Positions 9,229 through 17,642 of a stretch of 64,000 bases of DNA are shown piece after piece; the first letter of the stretch is position 1; every line of letters starts with the position of its first letter. The notes below the pieces were generated by a model. That model had not been told where the DNA came from. It was given only the letters and a program-made list of their open reading frames with translations, and searched no databases. Where the stretch lies: NCBI RefSeq assembly GCF_013201035.1, contig NZ_CP053707.1:1178001-1242000 (forward strand). The letters run 5' to 3'. The stretch is from Arthrobacter sp. NEB 688 (lineage in GTDB: Bacteria > Actinomycetota > Actinomycetes > Actinomycetales > Dermatophilaceae). A program made the translations under genes and the position numbers.

Positions 9229-10035
9229 TCAGGCCGTGACGGCCGGGCGGCGGATGCGGGCGACCGCCGAGAGGACGACGAGCGCGGCGACGACCGCGGC
9301 GAGGCCGACGAGGGCCGAGCGCGGCTCGTCGGTCAGGCGGCCCCAGGCGATCCAGCCCAGGCCCCACGCCATCGCGACGGCCACGGCCCAGCGGGCGCCG
9401 AGCCTGCGGGCGAAGAGCACACCGAGGGCGGCGGCGACGGCGAGGACGACGACGGCGAGCACCTCGGCGACGAAGCCCGAGGGGTCGATGCCGCTCTCGA
9501 TGAGGGTCGTCGTGACGTTGGCGACCGTCGCCACGGTGACCCAGCCGAGGTAGAGGCCGAAGGTGCCGTCGACGAGCACGGTCTCGGCGTGGCCGTAGGA
9601 GGGGTTCTCCTGGAGCCGGCGGACGAGCAGGCCGAGCGTCAGGGCGAGCGCGACGATGACCGCGACGCTGGCCCAGAGCCATCCCTGCTGGGTCACGAGC
9701 AGCCACGCGGCGTTGAGGACCATCGAGACGGCGACGAGCCAGCCGATGGCGCGGTGCCGGCGGTCGGTGGCCTGCTGGGGGAGCCACTGCCAGATCGTGT
9801 AGCCGAGCAGGCCGATGTAGATCGGCGTCCAGATCGAGAAGGCCGGCCCGGCGGGCGCGACGAGGGTCGCGTCGGCGGCGAGGGCGCCGCCGGAGGACTC
9901 CTCGACCCGGGTGCCGATGACCCCGACGCCGACGAGGGTGCCGATGACGCAGAAGACCTCGGCGAGCGTGACGCCCACCTGACGGAGGCGGTCGGCCGAG
10001 GTGGGGGCGGTCGAGGTGACGGTCGCGGCGCTCAT
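9229..10035 (-). CDS. TspO/MBR-like tryptophan-rich membrane protein
   Basis: 268 residues with seven to eight hydrophobic helices. The pattern FSIWTPIYIGLLGYTIWQWL followed by NAAWLLVTQQGWLWAS, LYLGWVTVA and GLGWIAWGRL resembles TspO-family tryptophan-rich sensory proteins, though it is longer than the usual five-helix, 160-residue form. Such proteins bind porphyrins or other ligands in the membrane. The family call is by pattern only. The ATG at 10035 has TAGCGT 6 nt upstream (leaderless). Confidence 0.55.
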   Translation of the reverse strand: MSAATVTSTAPTSADRLRQVGVTLAEVFCVIGTLVGVGVIGTRVEESSGGALAADATLVAPAGPAFSIWTPIYIGLLGYTIWQWLPQQATDRRHRAIGWLVAVSMVLNAAWLLVTQQGWLWASVAVIVALALTLGLLVRRLQENPSYGHAETVLVDGTFGLYLGWVTVATVANVTTTLIESGIDPSGFVAEVLAVVVLAVAAALGVLFARRLGARWAVAVAMAWGLGWIAWGRLTDEPRSALVGLAAVVAALVVLSAVARIRRPAVTA

Positions 10036-10041
10036 GCCCCG

Positions 10042-10047
10042 ACGCTA
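10042..10047 (-). promoter_or_regulatory. -10 box of leaderless TspO-like gene
   Basis: TAGCGT on the minus strand, 6 nt before the ATG at 10035. Confidence 0.55.
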
Positions 10048-10101
10048 GCGGGGCCGCCGGGCGCCGGTCGCCGCCAGGCGCCCACGGTGCGTCGCACCGT
10101 C

Positions 10102-10107
10102 CATACT
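10102..10107 (+). promoter_or_regulatory. -10 box of leaderless RraB-like gene
   Basis: CATACT, 6 nt before the ATG at 10114. Confidence 0.45.
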
Positions 10108-10113
10108 CGGCGG

Positions 10114-10380
10114 ATGACCGAGCACCTCATCGTCTTCCCCGACCGCGAGACCGCCGAGGACGTCGCGGACGGCCTGCGCGAGGACGGGTTCGACGACGTG
10201 CGCGTCGTGCGGGAGGCGCTGGCCGGCGAGGACGACGCCGAGGACCACGAGTGGGGCGTGCTCGTGCGCGAGGAGATGGTCGTCGACGAGAGCCGGCCGG
10301 TCGCCCAGGGCCTGCGCGAGCGCTTCGCCGCCCTCGCCGAGGAGCGCGGCGGCTGGTACGACCCCGACCCCGCGGGCTGA
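10114..10380 (+). CDS. Small acidic protein, possibly RraB-like
   Basis: 88 residues, strongly acidic. The start MTEHLIVFPDRETAEDVADGLREDGF suggests a ferredoxin-like alpha/beta fold (read in two pieces), and the end RERFAALAEERGGWYDPDP resembles the tail of RraB-type ribonuclease E inhibitors (...LAEKHGGEYDGW). That resemblance is weak and the function is unproven. The start was chosen because CATACT sits 6 nt upstream. It is divergent from the TspO-like gene and directly precedes the clpB control region. Confidence 0.6.
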   Translation: MTEHLIVFPDRETAEDVADGLREDGFDDVRVVREALAGEDDAEDHEWGVLVREEMVVDESRPVAQGLRERFAALAEERGGWYDPDPAG

Positions 10381-10426
10381 GCGCGTCCGCGGGCGACGGA
10401 GGTCCGCGAACCGGTGGCGGGCGCAC

Positions 10427-10447
10427 CTTGAGCGGAATACACTCAAC
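10427..10447. promoter_or_regulatory. HAIR operator upstream of clpB
   Basis: CTTGAGC-GGAATAC-ACTCAAC: 12 of 14 arm positions match the HspR consensus with the exact 7-bp spacer. It lies 63 bp before the clpB ATG, where the promoter should be. Confidence 0.88.
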
Positions 10448-10510
10448 TTTGGTGAGCGTTGCTGTCGATGACGTCACCACCCCACCGCACGACCAGGAGA
10501 CACGACCCGG

Positions 10511-13081
10511 ATGGAGCTCAAGCCGACGACGAAGGTCGCGGAGGCCCTCGCGCTCGCCCAGCGCGCCGCGCAGGCCGCCGGCCACGCCGAGATCACGCCC
10601 GACCACCTGACGAGCGCCGCCGTGCGCCTCGACACCCCCCTCGCCGACGCCCTGCTCACCGCCGCGGGCACCGGCGCCCAGCACGTCCTCGGGCAGGCCG
10701 ACGCCCGGCTGCGCGCCCTGCCGACGACGAGCGGCGCCACCGCCCAGCCGCCGACCTTCGGTCGCGAGGCCGTCGCGGTCCTCCAGCAGGCCGACACGCT
10801 GATGCGCGCCAAGGGCGACACCTTCCTCGCGCTCGACCTCGTCCTCCTCGCGCTCGCCGAGACCGGGCACCTCGCCGCCGTCGAGAAGCGCGGCGCGGCC
10901 GACATCGAGCGGACCATCGACGAGCTGCGCGGCGGCCGCACGGTCACCTCCGAGACGCAGGCCGAGACCGGCGAGGCGCTCGCGCAGTACGGCACCGACC
11001 TCACCCAGGCCGCCCGCGACGGCCAGCTCGACCCGGTCATCGGCCGTGACGAGGAGATCCGCCGCGTCGTCCAGGTCCTCTCGCGCCGCACGAAGAACAA
11101 CCCCGTCCTCATCGGCGAGCCCGGCGTCGGCAAGACCGCCGTCGTCGAGGGCCTCGCCCAGCGCATCGTCGACGGCGACGTCCCCGAGTCGCTGCGCGGC
11201 AAGCGGCTGGTCAGCCTCGACCTCGCGGCGATGGTCGCCGGCGCGAAGTACCGCGGCGAGTTCGAGGAGCGGCTCAAGGCCGTCCTCGAGGAGATCAAGG
11301 GCAGCGACGGCCAGGTCGTCACGTTCATCGACGAGCTGCACACCGTCGTCGGCGCCGGCGCGAGCGGGGAGTCGGCGATGGACGCCGGCAACATGCTCAA
11401 GCCGATGCTCGCGCGCGGCGAGCTGCGCCTCGTCGGCGCGACGACCCTCGACGAGTTCCGCGAGCACATCGAGAAGGACCCCGCCCTCGAGCGCCGCTTC
11501 CAGCAGGTGTTCGTCGGCGAGCCCTCCGTCGAGGACACCGTCGCCATCCTGCGCGGCCTCAAGGAGCGCTACGAGGCGCACCACAAGGTCGAGATCGAGG
11601 ACAGCGCGCTCGTCGCCGCGGCGGCGCTCTCGGACCGGTACATCACCGGTCGCAAGCTGCCGGACAAGGCGATCGACCTCGTCGACGAGGCCGCGTCCCG
11701 GCTGCGGATGGAGATCGACTCCAGCCCCGTCGAGATCGACGTCCTGCGCCGTCAGGTCGACCGCCTGAAGATGGAGGAGCTGCACCTCGGCCGCGAGACC
11801 GACGAGGCCTCGCAGGAGCGGCTCGGCCGGCTGCGCGCCGACCTCGCCGACGCGACCGAGCAGCTCGACGCGCTCAACGCCCGCTGGGCCGCCGAGAAGG
11901 AGGGCCTCAACCGCGTCGGCGACCTCAAGGCGCGCCTGGACGACCTGCGCACCCGCGCCGACCGCCTCCAGCGCGACGGTGACTACGAGGGCGCCTCGCG
12001 CGTCCTCTACGGTGACATCCCCGCGCTCGAGAAGGAGCTCGACGCCGCGCAGGCCGCCGAGACCGCCCTCGGTGGCGCCGACCTCATGGTCAAGGAGCGC
12101 GTCGGGGCCGACGACATCGCCGAGGTCATCGCGGCCTGGACCGGCATCCCCGCCGGCCGGCTGCTCCAGGGCGAGACCGAGAAGCTGCTCTCGATGGAGT
12201 CGATCATCGGCGCGCGGCTCATCGGCCAGACCGAGGCCGTCCGTGCCGTCTCGGACGCGGTGCGCCGCAGCCGGGCCGGCATCGCCGACCCCGACCGGCC
12301 GACCGGGTCCTTCCTCTTCCTCGGCCCGACGGGCGTCGGCAAGACCGAGCTCGCGAAGTCGCTCGCGGACTTCCTCTTCGACGACGAGCGGGCGATGGTC
12401 CGCCTCGACATGTCCGAGTACTCCGAGCGCCACTCGGTCGCCCGGCTCGTCGGGGCCCCGCCCGGCTACGTCGGCTACGAGGAGGGCGGCCAGCTGACCG
12501 AGGCCGTGCGGCGCCGCCCGTACTCGGTCGTGCTGCTCGACGAGGTCGAGAAGGCCCACCCGGAGACGTTCGACATCCTCCTGCAGGTGCTCGACGACGG
12601 CCGGCTCACCGACGGCCAGGGGCGCACGGTCGACTTCCGCAACGTCATCCTCGTCATGACGAGCAACCTCGGGTCGCAGTACCTCATCGACCCGACGCTC
12701 GACCCCGAGGCGCGGCGCAACGCGGTGCTCGCCGCCGTGCGGGGCGCGTTCAAGCCGGAGTTCCTCAACCGGCTCGACGAGGTCGTCGTCTTCGACCCGC
12801 TCTCGCGCGACGAGCTCGCCCACATCGTCGACCTCCAGGTGCGGGCGCTCTCGACCCGGCTGCGCGACCGCCGGATCACGCTCGAGGTGTCGGCCGACGC
12901 CAAGGCCTGGCTCGCGGCGACCGGGTACGACCCGGCGTACGGGGCGCGCCCGCTGCGCCGGCTCGTGCAGAAGGAGGTCGGCGACCGCCTGGCCACGGCC
13001 CTGCTCGCCGGCCGGGTGCGCGACGGTGACACCGTGCGCGTCGACCTCGACGCGACCGGCGACGGCCTGGCCCTCGCCTGA
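10511..13081 (+). CDS. clpB: ATP-dependent disaggregase ClpB
   Basis: 856 residues, normal ClpB length. Order: N-terminal Clp repeat domain (1-145), first AAA+ module with Walker A GEPGVGKT at 202-209 and [10 protein letters not shown] as Walker B, a long middle coiled-coil domain (about 395-520; the disaggregase-specific propeller), second AAA+ module with GPTGVGKT at 605-612 and [11 protein letters not shown], then the C-terminal D2 small domain. ClpB works with DnaK/DnaJ/GrpE to resolubilise aggregates. AGGAG lies upstream of the ATG, and the HAIR site at 10427 implies co-regulation with the dnaK operon. Confidence 0.97.
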   Translation: MELKPTTKVAEALALAQRAAQAAGHAEITPDHLTSAAVRLDTPLADALLTAAGTGAQHVLGQADARLRALPTTSGATAQPPTFGREAVAVLQQADTLMRAKGDTFLALDLVLLALAETGHLAAVEKRGAADIERTIDELRGGRTVTSETQAETGEALAQYGTDLTQAARDGQLDPVIGRDEEIRRVVQVLSRRTKNNPVLIGEPGVGKTAVVEGLAQRIVDGDVPESLRGKRLVSLDLAAMVAGAKYRGEFEERLKAVLEEIKGSDGQVVTFIDELHTVVGAGASGESAMDAGNMLKPMLARGELRLVGATTLDEFREHIEKDPALERRFQQVFVGEPSVEDTVAILRGLKERYEAHHKVEIEDSALVAAAALSDRYITGRKLPDKAIDLVDEAASRLRMEIDSSPVEIDVLRRQVDRLKMEELHLGRETDEASQERLGRLRADLADATEQLDALNARWAAEKEGLNRVGDLKARLDDLRTRADRLQRDGDYEGASRVLYGDIPALEKELDAAQAAETALGGADLMVKERVGADDIAEVIAAWTGIPAGRLLQGETEKLLSMESIIGARLIGQTEAVRAVSDAVRRSRAGIADPDRPTGSFLFLGPTGVGKTELAKSLADFLFDDERAMVRLDMSEYSERHSVARLVGAPPGYVGYEEGGQLTEAVRRRPYSVVLLDEVEKAHPETFDILLQVLDDGRLTDGQGRTVDFRNVILVMTSNLGSQYLIDPTLDPEARRNAVLAAVRGAFKPEFLNRLDEVVVFDPLSRDELAHIVDLQVRALSTRLRDRRITLEVSADAKAWLAATGYDPAYGARPLRRLVQKEVGDRLATALLAGRVRDGDTVRVDLDATGDGLALA

Positions 13082-13144
13082 GCCCACCCGCGCAGCGACC
13101 CCGGCCACCCCACCCGCCCCCGCATCTCGGGGTGACCCCGAGAA

Positions 13145-13183
13145 GTCCACGAGACCCCGGTCCCGCACCGGGGTCTCGTGGAC
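13145..13183. terminator. clpB terminator hairpin
   Basis: Perfect 17-bp inverted repeat GTCCACGAGACCCCGGT / complement with a 5-nt loop, 64 bp after the clpB stop. No U-tract is present. The long perfect stem is typical of this genome's gene ends. Confidence 0.75.
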
Positions 13184-13240
13184 GAACCGGGGTCCCGACC
13201 GGCCGGTGCCGACCTGCGGCGGCGCCGGCCGCGCGCCGGT

Positions 13241-13246
13241 TACCCT
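13241..13246 (+). promoter_or_regulatory. -10 box of leaderless lipoprotein gene
   Basis: TACCCT, 7 nt before the ATG at 13254. Confidence 0.55.
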
Positions 13247-13253
13247 GACCGCC

Positions 13254-13946
13254 ATGCGCGCCCGCCTGCTCCCCGCCCTCCTCCTGGCCGCGGCCGTCGC
13301 GCTCCCCGCGGGGTGCTCCGGCGCGCAGGAGGCGCCCGCGAAGAGCCCCACCCAGCGCCTCGAGGCCGCCCGCGCCACGCTCGAGAAGGCCGGCACCGTC
13401 ACCCTCGACCTCAAGAGCGCGGACGTCCCCGGGCGCCAGAACGGCGTGACGGCGGCCACCGGCGGCGGGGTCGTCAGCGCCACCGAGCCGAAGTTCCGGG
13501 GCACGATCACCGGCACCGTCAAGGGCGTCGGCGCCACCGTCGAGGTCATCGCGATCGGCGACGAGACCTGGCTCAAGCTCTTCACCCCCGACTTCGAGCC
13601 GTTCGACCTCTCGACCCTCAACGCCCCCAACCCGGCGACCTTCTTCGACCCCGGCAAGGGCATCGCCGGGCTGCTGCCCGAGACCGCGTCCCCGACGGCC
13701 GGCGGCCAGGTCCGGGCCGGCCGCGACGTCCTGACGCAGATCTCGGGCACCCTCCCGGCCCAGCGCGTCGAGGACCTCTTCCACCTCGGCGAGGGCGACG
13801 GCACGTACAAGGTGACCTACGGACTGACCGACGCCGACCAGCTGCGCACCGCGACCCTCGTCGGCCCGTTCTTCGGCGGGTCGGACTCGACGTACACGCT
13901 GACGCTCACCGAGTACGGCGCCCCCGTTGTCGTCGACCGCCCCTAG
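13254..13946 (+). CDS. LprG/LppX-family lipoprotein
   Basis: 230 residues. A lipoprotein signal peptide ends in the lipobox LPAGC with Cys21 as the acylated residue. The mature part is a LppX_LprAFG-type domain (TVTLDLKSADVPG..., WLKLFTPDFEPFDL). In mycobacteria LprG carries triacylated lipids and is encoded in an operon with the exporter P55. Here the next gene, overlapping by 20 bp, is also a large MFS exporter, so the same partnership is inferred. Lipid cargo in this organism is unknown. The start is set by the lipobox position and by TACCCT 7 nt upstream. Confidence 0.82.
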   Translation: MRARLLPALLLAAAVALPAGCSGAQEAPAKSPTQRLEAARATLEKAGTVTLDLKSADVPGRQNGVTAATGGGVVSATEPKFRGTITGTVKGVGATVEVIAIGDETWLKLFTPDFEPFDLSTLNAPNPATFFDPGKGIAGLLPETASPTAGGQVRAGRDVLTQISGTLPAQRVEDLFHLGEGDGTYKVTYGLTDADQLRTATLVGPFFGGSDSTYTLTLTEYGAPVVVDRP

Positions 13947-15600
13947 GGCCCTGCTCGGCGCGGCGTCCGTCGCCGTCGCGCTCGCGGCCGCCGACACCTA
14001 CGTCGTCGTCCTCGCGCTGACCGACATGATGCGCGGCGTCGGGGTCGGCATCGACTCCCTCCAGCGGGCGACGCCCATCGTCTCCGGGTTCCTCCTCGGC
14101 TACGTCGCGGTGCTGCCGCTCGTCGGCCGGGTCGCCGACGTCGTCGACCGCCGGCGCGTCCTGCTCGCCTGCCTCGCCGTCTTCGTCGTCGGGTCGGTCG
14201 TGACGGCGCTGGCCACCGAGCTGCCGGTCCTCGTGACCGGGCGCGTCGTCCAGGGCGCCGGCGGCGGTGGCCTCGTGCCCGCGACGCTCGCGCTCGTCGC
14301 CGACCTCTGGCCGCCCGGCCGCCGCGGCATCCCGCTCGGCGTCGTCGGCGCGGTGCAGGAGCTCGGGTCCGTCCTCGGGCCGGTGCTCGGCGCCGCGGTG
14401 CTCGCGGTCGCCGACTGGCGCGCCATCTTCTGGTTCGGCGCCGCGGCCGGGGTGGTGCTCGCCGGGGCCGTCGTCGTCACGGGCGGCGGTGTGCCGCAAC
14501 GCCCACGCGTCATCCCGACCGTCCTCGCGATGCTCGCCGCCGTCGTCGGCTGGCTCGCCCTCGCCGCCCCCGAGGCGCTCGTGACGAGCGTGTCGCTCGG
14601 CGTCCCGTTCGTCCCCTTCGGCGACGCCAGCTCGCGCCTCGCGACGCCCGTCGGTGTCGTGGCGCTCGTGCTCCTCGTCGCCGCCCTCGGCGCGTGGCTG
14701 CGCGGCCGGTGGTCGGCGGTCCGCCGGGTCGACCTGCTCGGGGCCGCCCTCGTCGGTGGCGCCCTCGGGTGCGTCGTCCTCACCTTCGCCGCGGCCCGGC
14801 CCGAGCAGGAGGTCGTCGGCCCGCTCGGGTACGCGCTGCTGCCGGTCGCCGCGCTCCTCGCGCTCGCCTACCTCGTCCACCACCGGCGCGCGGTGGCCCC
14901 GCTCGTGCCGCGGGGACTGGTCCGCGGACGGCTCGTCCGCGCGCTCGTCGTGTCGCTGCTCGTCGGGGTCGCCCTCGTCGCGGTCGTCGTCGACGTGCCC
15001 CTCATGGCCCGGGTCGTCCTCAGCGGCGACGAGACCGAGGCGGCGTTCGTCCTCGTCCGCTTCCTGCTCGCCGTCCCCGTCGGCGCCCTCGCCGGCGGGT
15101 GGGCGTTGCGCCGCCTCGGGCCGGGCGTCGTCGCCGGGGCGGGCTTGGGGCTCACCGCTCTCGGTCTCGGGGTGATGTCGACGTGGGGCGCGACGTCCCT
15201 GTCCGGATGGACGGCCACGCCGGTGCTCGCGCTCACGGGGCTCGGCATCGGCCTGGCGCTGGCGCCGGTCAACGACGCCGCGCTCGCCGAGTCGTCCGAG
15301 GACACCCACGGCGCCGCCTCCTCGCTCGTCGTCGTCGCCCGGATGGTCGGGATGGTCGTCGGCCTCGCGCTGCTCACGGCCATCGGCCTGCACCGCTACT
15401 ACGGGGCGGTCGCCGCGCTGCCGGACCCGACCGACGCCGACGCGCTGCGGGCCGCGGCCGTCGTGCAGGTCACCTCGGTCTTCCGCGGGGCTGCCCTCGC
15501 GGCGCTCGCCGGCGCCGCCGTCGCACTGACGCTGGGCCGGCGCCCGAGCCATCCGGACGGGGCGGACCGCGGGGCGTCCGAGGTCCTGCGCCGGGCGTAG
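13927..15600 (+). CDS. MFS exporter, P55-like (14-helix type)
   Basis: 557 residues with about 14 hydrophobic helices, as in DHA2-type drug exporters and mycobacterial P55. Visible motifs include a motif A-like GRVADVVDRRRVLL between helices 2 and 3 and GAVQELGSVLGPVLGA (motif C-like) in helix 5. The start is probably TTG 13927, inside the preceding lipoprotein gene, which makes translational coupling likely. With the LprG-like lipoprotein it should move lipids or amphiphiles across the membrane. Its TAG stop forms the first bases of the next gene's -10 box. Confidence 0.82.
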   Translation: MSSTAPRALLGAASVAVALAAADTYVVVLALTDMMRGVGVGIDSLQRATPIVSGFLLGYVAVLPLVGRVADVVDRRRVLLACLAVFVVGSVVTALATELPVLVTGRVVQGAGGGGLVPATLALVADLWPPGRRGIPLGVVGAVQELGSVLGPVLGAAVLAVADWRAIFWFGAAAGVVLAGAVVVTGGGVPQRPRVIPTVLAMLAAVVGWLALAAPEALVTSVSLGVPFVPFGDASSRLATPVGVVALVLLVAALGAWLRGRWSAVRRVDLLGAALVGGALGCVVLTFAAARPEQEVVGPLGYALLPVAALLALAYLVHHRRAVAPLVPRGLVRGRLVRALVVSLLVGVALVAVVVDVPLMARVVLSGDETEAAFVLVRFLLAVPVGALAGGWALRRLGPGVVAGAGLGLTALGLGVMSTWGATSLSGWTATPVLALTGLGIGLALAPVNDAALAESSEDTHGAASSLVVVARMVGMVVGLALLTAIGLHRYYGAVAALPDPTDADALRAAAVVQVTSVFRGAALAALAGAAVALTLGRRPSHPDGADRGASEVLRRA

Positions 15601-15603
15601 CGT
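15598..15603 (+). promoter_or_regulatory. -10 box built on the upstream TAG stop codon
   Basis: TAGCGT: the first three bases are the stop codon of the MFS gene. It lies 7 nt before the ATG at 15611. Confidence 0.55.
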
Positions 15604-15610
15604 CGGCCCC

Positions 15611-16120
15611 ATGGCCTCCGTCAACGACCTGCTCACCGACGTCCTCGACCGGGTGCGCGACACCGTGCACGGCCTGCTCGACGACGTCCCCGAGGACCGT
15701 CTCGCGCAGCCGCCCGCCGAGGGCGCCAACACCGTCGCCTGGCTCGTCTGGCACCTGACCCGCGTCCTCGACACCCACGTCGCCGACGCCTTCGACCGCG
15801 ACGTCGTCTGGACCTCGGGCGGATGGTTCGAGCGCTTCGGGCTGCCCTTCCCGGCCAGCGCCCACGGCTACGGGATGTCCTACGCCGACGTCCTCGCGGT
15901 CACGGCCTCCGCCGAGAACCTCCGCGGCTACTTCGACGCCACGTATGCGCTCGTCGCCGACGCGCTGGCCGAGGTGACCCCCGAGTCGCTCGACCGCGTC
16001 GTCGACGAGGACTGGGACCCGCCGGTGACCCTCGCGGTCCGGCTCGTCAGCGCCCTCAACGACGCGACGCAGCACGTCGGCCAGGCGTCCTACGCCGCGG
16101 GGATGCTCGACCGCGCCTGA
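15611..16120 (+). CDS. DinB/DUF664-family protein
   Basis: 169 residues forming a predicted four-helix bundle of the DinB/YfiT superfamily. Metal-ligand-like histidines are present in VWHLTRV (about residue 47) and DATQHVGQASYAAGML (about residue 155). Many actinobacterial members are mycothiol-dependent enzymes, but others have no known activity; which applies here cannot be decided. The start is set by TAGCGT 7 nt upstream (leaderless). Confidence 0.78.
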   Translation: MASVNDLLTDVLDRVRDTVHGLLDDVPEDRLAQPPAEGANTVAWLVWHLTRVLDTHVADAFDRDVVWTSGGWFERFGLPFPASAHGYGMSYADVLAVTASAENLRGYFDATYALVADALAEVTPESLDRVVDEDWDPPVTLAVRLVSALNDATQHVGQASYAAGMLDRA

Positions 16121-16143
16121 CCCGCACCGCCCTTCCCCCTCCC

Positions 16144-16193
16144 CGAACGTGTGTGAAGAACGTCGACATGCCGACGTTCTTCACACACGTTCG
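16144..16193. terminator. Long hairpin, CGAACGTGTGTGAA family (copy 2)
   Basis: Perfect 22-bp inverted repeat (16144-16165 / 16172-16193) with a 6-nt loop, 23 bp after the DinB-like stop. The outer 14 nt are identical to the hairpin at 9167; the inner 8 bp are unrelated but still perfectly paired. Confidence 0.78.
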
Positions 16194-16249
16194 CGGGAGA
16201 TCCGGTGCTGGGAGCCGGTCGGGCGCCTGCGAGCGGCGAGGATCGGCAG

Positions 16250-17053
16250 ATGCCCGAGCTGCCCGAGGTCGAGTCCGCCCGCGCCGTCATCGAGCGGGGA
16301 GGTCTGCACCGCACCATCGTCGAGGTCGACGACGCGGACACCTGGGAGTGCCGTCCGCACCGGCACGGCGAGATCCGGGACGCCCTCGTCGGGCACCGGC
16401 TGACCGCCGCGCACCGCCGGGGCAAGTCGATGTGGTGCGAGCTCGGCGGCGACGCGCCGACCCTGGGCATCCACCTCGGGATGAGCGGACGCATCGTCGT
16501 CACCGGGCCCGATGGTGACGACGTCGGCGGCGACTACGTGCCCCCGCGGCGCTCGGCCCGCACGCCCCGCGAGGAGTGGTACCGGTTCTCGCTGACGTTC
16601 GAGGGTGGCGGGCGGCTGCGGCTGCTCGACCCGCGGCGCCTCGGGCGGGTGCGCCTCGACCCCGACATCGACGCCCTCGGCCCGGACGCCGCCGAGATCG
16701 GCCGCGAGGAGTTCCGCGAGCGCGTCGGCCGCGGGCGCGCGCCCGTCAAGGCCCGGCTGCTCGACCAGTCGGTGGTCGCCGGGGTCGGCAACCTGCTCGC
16801 CGACGAGGTCCTGTGGCAGGCCGGGGTCGACCCGCGCCGCACCGTCGACACCCTGCGGACGGACGACCTCGACGCCCTCCGGCGGCAGCTGCGCTCGGCC
16901 GTCCGGACCGCCGTGCGGCAGGGCGGCGTCCACACCCTCGAGGTCGTACCGCACCGCGGGGCGTCCGGGCACTGCCCGCGCTGCGGCAGCGAGATGGCGC
17001 GCGCGACGGTCGGCGGGCGCACGACGTGGTTCTGCCCCCGTGAGCAGGTCTGA
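16250..17053 (+). CDS. Fpg/Nei-family DNA glycosylase/AP lyase
   Basis: 267 residues. It begins MPELPEVE, so Pro2 (the Schiff-base nucleophile) and Glu3 are present. HLGMSGR, LLDPRRLGRV and the helix-two-turn-helix QSVVAGVGNLLADEVLW are clear. The C-terminal zinc finger reads HCPRCGSEM ... TTWFCPREQV: three of the usual four cysteines are present and the fourth position is Glu. The enzyme should excise oxidised bases. Whether it is Fpg- or Nei-like (8-oxoG versus pyrimidine specificity) cannot be settled here. Confidence 0.88.
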   Translation: MPELPEVESARAVIERGGLHRTIVEVDDADTWECRPHRHGEIRDALVGHRLTAAHRRGKSMWCELGGDAPTLGIHLGMSGRIVVTGPDGDDVGGDYVPPRRSARTPREEWYRFSLTFEGGGRLRLLDPRRLGRVRLDPDIDALGPDAAEIGREEFRERVGRGRAPVKARLLDQSVVAGVGNLLADEVLWQAGVDPRRTVDTLRTDDLDALRRQLRSAVRTAVRQGGVHTLEVVPHRGASGHCPRCGSEMARATVGGRTTWFCPREQV

Positions 17054-17067
17054 CCCCTCGGGTCCGG

Positions 17068-17115
17068 GCTACACCGCAGTAAGTGCTGCTCCAGCGAGAC
17101 GTACTGCGGTGTAGC
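17068..17115. terminator. Hairpin terminator between convergent genes
   Basis: Perfect 14-bp stem GCTACACCGCAGTA (17068-17081) / complement (17102-17115), with a small GCTG-CTC-CAGC hairpin in the loop. It lies between the glycosylase gene and the minus-strand gene at 17168. Confidence 0.7.
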
Positions 17116-17167
17116 GCGCGCCGAGGACGAGACGGCGAGCGGGTGGGGCCGGGGACGTCCGGGCGGG

Positions 17168-17584
17168 TCAGGCGCGGCGGCGGGTGCCCGGGCTCGTGCC
17201 GGCGCCGTCGACGCCGACGGGCACGGGCAGCGGCGGCACGCCGGTCAGCCACTTGCGGTAGCGGACGCGGTCGCCCCAGCGCGCGAGCTCGTCCCAGAGC
17301 GCGGCGTGGGCGGCCCACGGGAGCGGGTCCGCCCCGGAGCGCCACGACGCCCCGAAGGACACCCACACCGGCACCCAGCCCTGCGCGTCGTCCCACGCGC
17401 CCCGGCGCGCGGTGAGCACGCGCCGCCGGTACTGGAACGCCCGGCGCGGCCCGTCGCCCGGCACCGGGGCGGTGGCCATCGGCCAGACCCGCAGGTCGAG
17501 GTGCATGAGGGCCACCTCGAGCGCGCCGAGCACCGCCGGGTCGACGAGGACCGTCGCGACGTTCTCGTGGGGCGGGCGGGTCAT
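17168..17584 (-). CDS. Hypothetical protein
   Basis: 138 residues, not recognised. It is rich in Trp and Arg (WVPVWVSFGASWRSGADPLP, LARWGDRVRYRKWLTG), with no signal peptide or membrane helix, and appears as one soluble domain. The ATG at 17584 was chosen because TACCGT sits 6 nt upstream; upstream in-frame sequence is an artefact of the neighbouring gene. Gap to xth is 58 bp, but it seems to have its own leaderless promoter. Confidence 0.6.
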   Translation of the reverse strand: MTRPPHENVATVLVDPAVLGALEVALMHLDLRVWPMATAPVPGDGPRRAFQYRRRVLTARRGAWDDAQGWVPVWVSFGASWRSGADPLPWAAHAALWDELARWGDRVRYRKWLTGVPPLPVPVGVDGAGTSPGTRRRA

Positions 17585-17590
17585 CACCGC

Positions 17591-17596
17591 ACGGTA
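17591..17596 (-). promoter_or_regulatory. -10 box of leaderless hypothetical gene
   Basis: TACCGT on the minus strand, 6 nt before the ATG at 17584. Confidence 0.5.
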
Positions 17597-17642
17597 ACCC
17601 CGGCCACCGACGTCCGTCACGCCCTGCCCGCGGGCCGACCCC

